Of a DNA stretch of 32,279 nt, positions 15,438 through 21,736 are shown in pieces. Each line of letters opens with the position of its first letter. Position 1 is the stretch's first letter. The DNA is from a virus. Location: positions 1-32,279 of IMG/VR virus record IMGVR_UViG_3300049003_000120. One strand, given 5' to 3'. The notes beneath the pieces are model-generated. The model was not told where the DNA came from. It worked only from the letters and a program-made list of their open reading frames with translations, and made no database searches. A program made the translations under genes and the position numbers.

Positions 15438-17548
15438 TGGCGTAGCGTTGGACGGTCGTTCTTAGGCGCGCCGTGCGGTGTCGTGGCCTTCGACGAGCCG
15501 TGCAGGTCGGTCGTGGCGCTGGCTCGGAACGCGCTTCGGGGCGAAATGCGATCGATGAGCTTCAGGATGTAGGACAGGCCGGGAATGGCCGTCGCGATGA
15601 TGCTAAGGGTCCTGAAGTAGGTGACTGTTTTAACCATACTACGGACAGCGTAGGCCGTCACTGTGAGTATCTTCTGGATGGTCTTCTGAATGGCGATGGT
15701 CGCGGTTGCCGTGACCGAAAGGGTACGGACGTAGATCGCCACTCGTGAAAGGGTCGCTGACGCGCTACTGGTTACGGACAGGGTGCGGAAGTACGAGGCG
15801 ATGCGGGAGAGAGAGACAGTACCGGTCGCCGTGACGGTGAGGCTTCTGAGCGCGGTCATCACTTTCGAAAGCGTGACTGCCGCCGAGGCAATTACTGCCA
15901 AGGTCTTCACGACAATTCGCACCTTCGCGAGAGAGACGGCAGCTGTCGCTGTGACGGTGAGGGACCTGAGCGCCGTTTTGATCTTGGTGAGCGATGGAAC
16001 GGCGGTCGCAGTCACGGAGAGCGATCTGATTGCTGTCGTGATTTTACTAAGAGTGACTACGGCGGTCGTCGTGACCGTGAGGCTTCTTAAAGCCGTCATG
16101 ACCTTTGACAGAGAGAGGACTGCAGCCGCGGTCACTGAGAGGGTTTTGACGCGAACGAGGTTCTTTAGCAACGACGGAACTGAGGTGGCGGTGACGGCGA
16201 GAGATTTGACGCGAATGAGCGCCTTTACGAGCGACGGCACGGATGTGGCGGTAACGACGAGCGACTTTACGCGGATGAGAACCTTCACGACAGACGGAAC
16301 CGCCGTAGCTGTAACCGACAGACTTCGGAGTGCGGTCATGATCTTCGTGAGGCTGATAACCGAGGTCGCCGTTACGGTTAGAGAGCGGACTGCGGTCTTG
16401 ATGCGGGATAACGAGAGCACGGCCGTCGCGGTGACCGCGAGGCTTTTCACACGGATGAGTGCTTTTGTGAGAGAGACGACGGCAGTCGCGGTCACCGACA
16501 GACTCTGATTGAACGTGGTGCCTACGGGTGCGAGCGCAAAGGCGATGACAACCCATTTCCAGTTCGCACCCGATTCGCTGAAGTTCAGCGTGTAGGTCGA
16601 AGCTCCCATGGCGGCGTTTGAGTCGAAGAAGCCGCCGTTCATGGTGGCATTGCTGGTTGGTACTGTTGTTGTTATTCGCGCTGTTGTTCCAGACCCTGCG
16701 AGAGGGAGGCCGGTGTTGCCGTTTTCGTTCGTGAACGCGAGCGCCCAGGAGTTAGTGTTCGACGCGCTGACCACGACCGATTCCGTAGTGGCAGTGCCGG
16801 TGTTTTGTTTTACGACCGTGCCAATGGGCGAGGTTTGAGCGACGCCGCTGTAGGAAACGCCGTAATGGCCGTTGAAGCCGGCGCTCGATTGCGTGATGGA
16901 GACGACGGCGCTTGAGGTGGTGTTCTGTCCGATGATGTGCATGACATCCGAGTAGCCGCCCGCGCCGGTGAAATTCGAATTTCCTATCGTCTGATTCATC
17001 GCCACGCTGTCGTAGGTCGGCGAGCTGAAGGTGCGCCCGGCATTCAAAGAGTTGTTCCATGCACCGTTGAAGAAAATGCGGTTGGTGCCGGTCGAAGTGA
17101 AGGTGTAGGTCAGCGAGGCGTTCGTGTTATGGGAGCCGTCGGCCGTAGTGCCGACCGCAATGGCCCCTATTCCTGCGAAAATGACCCTGTGCGAGGGTTC
17201 GTAGTTGAAAATAAGGCAGAGGGCGAGTGCGACCGCCGCGAACGTCTGGAGGGCGTAAACGCGCGTGGCGCGGGTTCGAGTTCTCCAGAGGTAAGCGGGA
17301 ACTCCGAGGTAGTGCCGCGCGAAAGCTCGGAAGGTGTAGAAGTGGCGCTGCCGATTGCTTTCGGAATCAATGTAAATCGCCGCTTCGCAGCGAATGCGAT
17401 CCGGCCAAAGCCTTCGACAGATGCGCTGAAAGGTGCCGGCGTTTCTCGGCTCGATGATGAAGAAGTCAAACCACGCCTTCCAATCCCATATGGTGTAGTC
17501 ATCGCACCATCCGTATGCGCTGCCGTTGGATGAGAAGTGAAGTTTCAT
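15434..17548 (-). CDS. 704-residue protein with beta-sandwich domain and sixteen 20-residue repeats
   Basis: Four regions. Residues 1 to about 95 are Trp/Arg-rich and unlike a virion protein, followed by one hydrophobic segment (about 97-114, LQTFAAVALALCLIF). Residues about 125-345 form a beta-sandwich of a type common in environmental phage adhesins (VGTTADGSHNTNASLTYTFT, RIFFNGAW ... WKWVVIAFALAP). Residues 349-666 are 16 tandem units of 20 residues (units 14 and 15 have 19) with consensus [ST]Lx VTATAV xSLxK xxxxxR/K. A basic, Ser/Thr-rich tail of 38 residues ends the protein. The ATG at 17548 is used; TTG one codon earlier is also possible. Likely a fibre or membrane-active tail protein; the repeat function is unknown. 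The gene overlaps the adaptor start by ATGA. Confidence 0.75.
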   Translation of the reverse strand: MKLHFSSNGSAYGWCDDYTIWDWKAWFDFFIIEPRNAGTFQRICRRLWPDRIRCEAAIYIDSESNRQRHFYTFRAFARHYLGVPAYLWRTRTRATRVYALQTFAAVALALCLIFNYEPSHRVIFAGIGAIAVGTTADGSHNTNASLTYTFTSTGTNRIFFNGAWNNSLNAGRTFSSPTYDSVAMNQTIGNSNFTGAGGYSDVMHIIGQNTTSSAVVSITQSSAGFNGHYGVSYSGVAQTSPIGTVVKQNTGTATTESVVVSASNTNSWALAFTNENGNTGLPLAGSGTTARITTTVPTSNATMNGGFFDSNAAMGASTYTLNFSESGANWKWVVIAFALAPVGTTFNQSLSVTATAVVSLTKALIRVKSLAVTATAVLSLSRIKTAVRSLTVTATSVISLTKIMTALRSLSVTATAVPSVVKVLIRVKSLVVTATSVPSLVKALIRVKSLAVTATSVPSLLKNLVRVKTLSVTAAAVLSLSKVMTALRSLTVTTTAVVTLSKITTAIRSLSVTATAVPSLTKIKTALRSLTVTATAAVSLAKVRIVVKTLAVIASAAVTLSKVMTALRSLTVTATGTVSLSRIASYFRTLSVTSSASATLSRVAIYVRTLSVTATATIAIQKTIQKILTVTAYAVRSMVKTVTYFRTLSIIATAIPGLSYILKLIDRISPRSAFRASATTDLHGSSKATTPHGAPKNDRPTLRQ
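15551..16504 (-). repeat. Sixteen in-frame 60-nt tandem repeats
   Basis: 954 bp coding for 16 consecutive 20-residue units. Every unit has [ST]Lx(V/I)(T/I) near its start and usually a basic residue near position 14 and at its end (LTKALIRVK, LSKVMTALR, LVKALIRVK). DNA copies are clearly diverged, especially in the last four units, so the array is old rather than newly amplified and selection appears to act on the protein. Confidence 0.9.
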
Positions 17549-17554
17549 CAAGCT

Positions 17555-17595
17555 GGGAGCGGTCTCCCGCTCAGCCCTGCCCCTGAGGAGGGCAG
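17555..17595. repeat. Intergenic palindromes ahead of the repeat-protein gene
   Basis: Two hairpins in the 60-bp gap: GGGAG (17555-17559) / CTCCC (17564-17568), and CTGCCC (17577-17582) / GGGCAG (17590-17595). No T-run follows. Similar G/C-rich palindromes lie at 18546-18570 and 27215-27236, suggesting a small family of intergenic hairpins. Confidence 0.45.
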
Positions 17596-17608
17596 AGGGA
17601 GAGGGCGA

Positions 17609-17974
17609 TTAGGTCTGCTTGATGTCGATCGTGAACTGGATCTTGTCGCCTGCCGCGAGGACAACTCCGGTGAAGTCTCCCTTCACCCAAAGGTTGCCGG
17701 TCGAGGAAGCGTCGAAGAGCCCGGCGTTCGTGATCGTCGCGCCCGAGACTGAGGTGAGCGTCGCGATATTTCGAAGCGTGTCGTTCGTGACGGTCGTGGT
17801 CTGAACGGTCTGCGTGGAAGCTGCGCGCTCGGCGGCGACTTCTGTGAAGAGGGTCGTATCGGTCGCAGCGGCAGTGCCGGCAGCGGTTCCCCAGCCGATG
17901 TAAGGCGTGGTGAGACCGGTGTTGCACTTCGAGATCATCTGGGCTTTGCCCGTGTTTGTAAGAACTGTGGCCAT
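17609..17974 (-). CDS. Phage structural protein of a common uncharacterised type
   Basis: 121 residues, beta-rich: YIGWGTAAGTAAATDTTLF, then TITNAGLFDASSTGNLWVKG and AAGDKIQFTI. This set of phrases is familiar to me from small proteins in many tailed phages annotated as tail fibre or head decoration proteins. I recall no experimental role. ATG follows the upstream TAA directly (TAAATG), so the genes are adjacent without overlap. CAAGGCTG stands upstream in place of a normal Shine-Dalgarno. Confidence 0.65.
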   Translation of the reverse strand: MATVLTNTGKAQMISKCNTGLTTPYIGWGTAAGTAAATDTTLFTEVAAERAASTQTVQTTTVTNDTLRNIATLTSVSGATITNAGLFDASSTGNLWVKGDFTGVVLAAGDKIQFTIDIKQT

Positions 17975-18277
17975 TTATGGCAGCCTTGAATGCTGAACGA
18001 CCTTTAGTCTGAGGTTGGCGAGCTTGATGCGGGCGTACGAGGCGATCCGGCGGAAGGGGTTGCCCCCGACTAGCGTACCGAGCGGAACGGCCTTGTACAC
18101 GCCGAGGACCTTCTCGTGGAAGCAATGAGGGTCTCTACATGACCGCTCCGTGCATCGGATGGCATCAACCACTTCGCGCTTGCCGAGAGCGGTTCCAAGC
18201 TGATATTCGCGCTGAAAGCGGAGGACGGTCGCGCGCATGGTCATTTTCTGTTTTCCAATTGCTGGAGGGATGTTCAT
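17975..18277 (-). CDS. 100-residue basic protein with three clustered cysteines
   Basis: Basic protein with RCTERSCRDPHCFH in the middle (C42, C47, C52 and nearby His), which could hold a metal, and a C-terminal YARIKLANLRLKVVQHS helix. The ATG at 18277 is used; ATG 11 codons further on (MTMRATV) is an equal candidate, and neither has a Shine-Dalgarno. The upstream frame is open to 18724 but overlaps two genes and is not coding there. Probably a minor head protein, by position only. Confidence 0.55.
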   Translation of the reverse strand: MNIPPAIGKQKMTMRATVLRFQREYQLGTALGKREVVDAIRCTERSCRDPHCFHEKVLGVYKAVPLGTLVGGNPFRRIASYARIKLANLRLKVVQHSRLP

Positions 18278-18285
18278 GAGTAGTG

Positions 18286-18522
18286 CTAGATGATTTTTCG
18301 TCCTTTCGCGTGGGTGTTCCACGCCTCTTTCGCGAGCACTTCGTTCTTGTCGGCAATCGCGCGTGCTCGCTCTCTGGCTATCTCTGCGCGCCTGACCTGA
18401 TTGTGCTCGTTGATTTTTTCGGAAAGTTCGCCGACGACATGCCGATGGGCAGTGCGCGAGAGCCCCTTCTTTTGAAGGTACTCGAGCCGCTTGATGTCGA
18501 AGCTGGTGTCGTTGGTGGACAT
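18286..18522 (-). CDS. 78-residue charged helical protein
   Basis: Strongly charged, almost wholly helical product (LEYLQKKGLSRTAHRHVVGE, then QVRRAEIARERARAIADKNE), with a basic end (AKGRKII). It is followed 8 bp later by the next gene. No family recognised. Placed among capsid accessory genes. Confidence 0.6.
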   Translation of the reverse strand: MSTNDTSFDIKRLEYLQKKGLSRTAHRHVVGELSEKINEHNQVRRAEIARERARAIADKNEVLAKEAWNTHAKGRKII

Positions 18523-18575
18523 GGTTTCGAGGGTGTAGTGCCCTCATCACTCCCCCGGAGGGGAATGGGAGAGCG
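18523..18575. repeat. G/C-rich intergenic hairpin
   Basis: The gap holds ACTCCCCCGGAGGGGAATGG (18549-18568), a short stem TCCCC/GGGGA with further pairing of flanking CCCTC and GAGGG tracts. No T-run. It resembles the palindromes at 17555-17595 and 27215-27236. Confidence 0.4.
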
Positions 18576-19052
18576 CTACGGCAGTGATTCGAGTCCCGGC
18601 AGGTACGGGAACGGGAAATTGAAGTAGGTAACCGTGAGGCTCGCTGCATCGAGCGCGGTAGTGCCGCCGACGTAGTCGGAGCCGGTACCGTTTTCGATGA
18701 GCACTGCGCCGATTGCGACTTCACCGCTTGGAATGACGGGGGCCACGCAGCCGGCCAACGTGCTGACGTTGAAGCCGCCGCTGCGGGCCGTGAGGGTGCC
18801 GTCAGATTGCATGGTGAAGAAGACGATGCCTTTCTTCGCGTCGTTGATCGTTCCGGAGATAGCGGGCATATCGCCTGCTGCCTTCTTCGCGATTACTCCG
18901 TCGAAGATCGCGTAGATCGTGTTGACGGACTTCACGATGGCGGAGGAGCCAGCCTTGATGGCCAACGCGCCGGACGTGAGAGCGAAGTTCGTGAGAGCGC
19001 GCTGAACGCGATCAAACGAGTTCGGGTAATAAGGTTCTTTGGTTCTGGACAT
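18576..19052 (-). CDS. Capsid-accessory protein of unknown function
   Basis: 158 residues, following the major capsid gene. N-terminal helix (SFDRVQRALTNFALTSGALA), then beta-rich segments (YAIFDGVIAKKAAGD; GEVAIGAVLIENGTGSDYVG). Position next to capsid suggests a decoration or head-fibre protein. The start codon is preceded by CACCAAGGCC, the same 10-mer found before the major capsid start. No catalytic motif. Confidence 0.6.
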   Translation of the reverse strand: MSRTKEPYYPNSFDRVQRALTNFALTSGALAIKAGSSAIVKSVNTIYAIFDGVIAKKAAGDMPAISGTINDAKKGIVFFTMQSDGTLTARSGGFNVSTLAGCVAPVIPSGEVAIGAVLIENGTGSDYVGGTTALDAASLTVTYFNFPFPYLPGLESLP

Positions 19053-19079
19053 TTGTGTTCGTGGCCTTGGTGTGCCGGA

Positions 19080-19107
19080 GCGGCGGGCAGTTAGGCGTAC
19101 CCGCCGC
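19080..19107. other. Strong hairpin after the major capsid gene
   Basis: Perfect 8-bp stem GCGGCGGG (19080-19087) / CCCGCCGC (19100-19107) with a 12-nt loop, 14 bp past the capsid stop. There is no T-run on the minus strand, so it is more likely a 3'-end stabiliser or partial attenuator than a terminator. Confidence 0.6.
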
Positions 19108-19120
19108 TTCCGACGCTCGA

Positions 19121-20326
19121 CTAGACGGTGAAGGTGCCGCCGGAAATCGTGAAGTTCCCGCGGGCTTTCCGCAAACCGAGGTTGATGTAGTGCTTCAGGA
19201 AGCCCTCCCAGGTCGCTTTACCCTGGAGCCGGAGGACGTTTCCGGAACCGTCGAGCTCAAGCCACTGCAACGGAGCGAGCTGTGCCTGCGTCATCGTGGA
19301 GAAGTCCACGCCGTAGATCACGCCGTCCGGTGCGTCGTAGTCGAGCACGCAAGCCACGTCGTACCCAGGGCCGTTGAATGCGAGCCCCTTGAAGCCTCCT
19401 TCGAGGTTCACGGAGTTCACAACGCGCTGGATGGACTGGAAGTCTGCAGCGAGCCGACGATACGCCGAGCGGTTCATGAACATGGCGTTCACTTTGCCGT
19501 ACTCGTTCGACTGAAGGATGAGGTCCTCCAGCTTGTATTCGAGCGCGCGTGCGGTCGAATACGTGGTCGGCGTCGAGAACACGGTCGGGACCCACCAAGG
19601 ATTCGTGGTGCGGTCGATCGTTTGGAACGTGTTCGTCGTGTTGCCGATGGCGTCTGCGAGACCGGTCGGTTCAACAGCGATGTCGCCGTCAGGACCGGTT
19701 ACGTAGACTTTGTTCGTGTTGCTCCACGAGCGCGCTGCGGAAAGCGTGAGCTGGGTTGCGCTATCGACACTCGCGATCTGAACCGGAGCGCCGGTGCCGA
19801 TCTTGATGTACTGCCCAGGGGCGAAGTACTTCGTTGCGGGGATGTCGCCGTTCGGTGATGAGGCCGAAAGGATGAGCGTTGTCGAGCTGACGCCTGCGCC
19901 GTTCGCAGTCGTGATTGCGCCGTCGCCGTTTTGCAGGAACATGCGGTTCATCTGCTTTGCGTGCGCGGAACGCATCTGCTCCTCGTTGATGGTCATGAGG
20001 TCGGCGAGAGATTTCGCGGACTCACGAGCCATTTCGAGGTCTTGGTCATCAACCGAGTAGCCGGTGAAGATGTACGTTGGTGCGATCTCCACGCGGGCAG
20101 TCGCGGCATAGCCGGTCGGAAGGGTTGCGCCCTTCGCGACGGCGGCGGTGCCGGAGTGCATCGACTTGATGACGGTGATGATGAACTTGTTGTTCACCTT
20201 CTCTACGCCGACGTTCTTTTTGACGGAGGAGAGAAACGCTGTTTCTTTTGCATACTGGTCCTCGATGTTCGGGGCCAGCATTTGTTTGAGGTAATTTTGT
20301 ACCTCGGTAAATGGGATTTTGGGCAC
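19121..20326 (-). CDS. Major capsid protein
   Basis: 401 residues, GTG start. Assigned from size, position right after the scaffold gene, and fold-like features of HK97/P22-type shells: N-terminal arm (FTEVQNYLKQMLAPNIEDQY), DLEMARESAKSLADLMTINE as the long helix region, an inserted beta domain (about 170-215), and LEYKLEDLILQSNEYGKVNA with YINLGLRKARGNFTISG near the end. Its start region closely matches that of the transglycosylase protein gene. A strong hairpin follows the stop. Confidence 0.82.
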   Translation of the reverse strand: MPKIPFTEVQNYLKQMLAPNIEDQYAKETAFLSSVKKNVGVEKVNNKFIITVIKSMHSGTAAVAKGATLPTGYAATARVEIAPTYIFTGYSVDDQDLEMARESAKSLADLMTINEEQMRSAHAKQMNRMFLQNGDGAITTANGAGVSSTTLILSASSPNGDIPATKYFAPGQYIKIGTGAPVQIASVDSATQLTLSAARSWSNTNKVYVTGPDGDIAVEPTGLADAIGNTTNTFQTIDRTTNPWWVPTVFSTPTTYSTARALEYKLEDLILQSNEYGKVNAMFMNRSAYRRLAADFQSIQRVVNSVNLEGGFKGLAFNGPGYDVACVLDYDAPDGVIYGVDFSTMTQAQLAPLQWLELDGSGNVLRLQGKATWEGFLKHYINLGLRKARGNFTISGGTFTV

Positions 20327-20348
20327 TTAATACGGCCTTGGTGAATTT

Positions 20349-21143
20349 CTATTCGTCTGACGATTTGCTGAAGAAGTTGAGCGCTGCTGCGCGTCGGTCT
20401 TCTTCCGTCTGAGGCCGTTTCGTTTGCGCTGGAGTGGTGCCCTGCGTCTGCGTGCCGCGCTCGGTCCGTGGGACGCGAGCTTTCATTTCCGGGAGCTTGC
20501 CCCAGAAGTCGCCGTGCACGTTCTTGTACGTCTGTTCGAGATCAACGAGGAACTCGCCGTTCTCGCCCTGGACGTACACCATGAGCTGGGGGTTCTGGCT
20601 TACCGCCGTCTTGATCGCTTCGATGTCGAACTTCGGAGCGCCGTTCTTGCCGTCGTACTTGGCCGCGAGGTTGGAAGCCACAGCCTGAAGCTGTCGCTGC
20701 TCAACGTCGGACTGGTACGTTCCGCGTACGCTCTCGATCTCCTGCTTGAGGCTGTCGGCTTCTTGTTTCGTTATGAAGCCGAGTTCCTTCAAGACTTTGA
20801 CCGCCTCTTTGGCTTGAGGGTTGTTCGCGAAGGGATCAGCGGAGGGCTCGCCGTTGTCCTTTCGAGCGACAAGGTTCCCCTGCTCATCGATGACACCATC
20901 CTTCTGCAATTTCGAAAGAACCTGAGACTTACGAGTGAATTCGGGCTGCAACGAGGAGTAATCCCTGTGCGCCTTCTGCCACTCGCGGATTTGTTCGGCA
21001 GTTACCTTCTGCCCGTCGATCTCGAACTCTGTCGGTTGCGCCGCGCCGTTGTCGTCGGGTTGCTGATCGCCCGAGGGCGTATCAGTCCCGACAGGAGCGT
21101 CACCGCCGCCTGGAGTCTGGTCGTCTAAATTTTCTGGGTCCAT
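20349..21143 (-). CDS. Scaffold-like capsid assembly protein
   Basis: 264 residues, acidic and Gln/Glu-rich with a disordered N-terminus (DDQTPGGGDAPVGTDTPSGD), a EFEIDGQKVTAEQIREWQ segment, a central coiled-coil region and a basic C-terminus (KRPQTEEDRRAAALNFFSK) that could bind the capsid protein. Composition and placement immediately before the major capsid gene are typical of scaffolding proteins, which direct shell assembly and then leave. No protease gene is seen nearby. The function is inferred from this pattern. Confidence 0.7.
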   Translation of the reverse strand: MDPENLDDQTPGGGDAPVGTDTPSGDQQPDDNGAAQPTEFEIDGQKVTAEQIREWQKAHRDYSSLQPEFTRKSQVLSKLQKDGVIDEQGNLVARKDNGEPSADPFANNPQAKEAVKVLKELGFITKQEADSLKQEIESVRGTYQSDVEQRQLQAVASNLAAKYDGKNGAPKFDIEAIKTAVSQNPQLMVYVQGENGEFLVDLEQTYKNVHGDFWGKLPEMKARVPRTERGTQTQGTTPAQTKRPQTEEDRRAAALNFFSKSSDE

Positions 21144-21475
21144 AAATAGGGTCGTTTGCTCTGTTCTCTCGTGTCCGCCGACCTTTCCGATTGTGGCTTT
21201 CGCCCCTGATCGGCGCCTTGGTGCGGGAGAGTCCTGGAGCCGGGAGAACGTGTCTCCCGCGACTGCCCACTGAGAAGTGGGGTTTCGTCGGCAAGGCGTC
21301 CGACTATCCCCAACGTTTCACAGCGAGCATGCGCGGAAGTGCGTTACCTGATTTCAGTCTAGAAGGTGCTGGGTCCCTTGTGATGGGGATAACTCAGGAG
21401 AGCAGCGCTTTCGCGCTCACGATCGGCGCGGATTTCTTGATCGACAGCGGAAACGATTTCGCCGGCACGGTCGAT
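21144..21475. other. Noncoding structured stretch between the GroES and scaffold genes
   Basis: 332 bp with no supported gene. On the minus strand it carries CCCACT (21281-21276) / AGTGGG (21271-21266) with tetraloop TCTC, then CGGGAGA (21259-21253) / TCTCCCG (21247-21241) with a 5-nt loop. A second CTCCCGC (21230-21224) could pair with the same GCGGGAG strand, giving two alternative folds. CACCAAGGC follows (21223-21215). It may be a leader or attenuator for the scaffold-capsid genes. No clear promoter was found. Confidence 0.5.
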
Positions 21476-21736
21476 TTAATCGACGACACCGGTGACGTCG
21501 GTTTCATCGACGATGAGACACTTTTTTCCTTCGAGTTCAACTTCATCAGCTGCGTAGCGCTTGAATAAGACTTTGCTTCCGACCTTTAGCGATGCTTCGG
21601 GACCGGCGGCGAGAACGGTGCCCGTCTCTTGGTTGCGGCGGCCGTCCTGACGCGGCGTGAGGATGATGCCGCTTTGCGTCGTTGCCTCGGGCGAGGCGGC
21701 TTCGATGACGAGAAGTGTTCGGAGAGGGGTAATCAT
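21476..21736 (-). CDS. Phage-encoded co-chaperonin, GroES-like
   Basis: 86 residues with a Cpn10 fold signature: N-terminal strand TPLRTLLVIEAASP, mobile-loop tripeptide IIL (I24-I25-L26 in QSGIILTP) that contacts GroEL, then GTVLAAGPEASLKVGSKVLF and the closing KRYAADEVELEGKKCLIVDE with DVTGVV. It should cap host GroEL to fold capsid proteins, as T4 gp31 does. It is coupled to the portal gene (ATGA overlap, 21733-21736) and precedes scaffold and capsid, its likely client genes. Slightly shorter than bacterial GroES (about 95). Confidence 0.85.
   Translation of the reverse strand: MITPLRTLLVIEAASPEATTQSGIILTPRQDGRRNQETGTVLAAGPEASLKVGSKVLFKRYAADEVELEGKKCLIVDETDVTGVVD

Noticed and set aside
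15551-16504. CRISPR-like periodic repeats
   Set aside because: Period is 60 nt with no distinct spacers, the whole array is in frame and encodes a regular 20-residue protein repeat.
18278-18724. Upstream extension of the 100-residue protein to 249 residues
   Set aside because: It overlaps two genes with better starts and has an Arg/Ser/His-rich, non-native composition.
20424-21128. 234-codon open frame on the plus strand
   Set aside because: Antisense to the scaffold gene, no start signal and no family resemblance.
21210-21281. tRNA-like end GCGGGAG...CTCCCGC-ACCA
   Set aside because: Only 22 bases separate the two acceptor-like halves, far too short for a tRNA, and no anticodon arm fits.
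21363-21475. In-frame continuation after the GroES stop (37 codons)
   Set aside because: It looks protein-like but has no start codon or ribosome site, and TAA is used as a normal stop elsewhere in this window.
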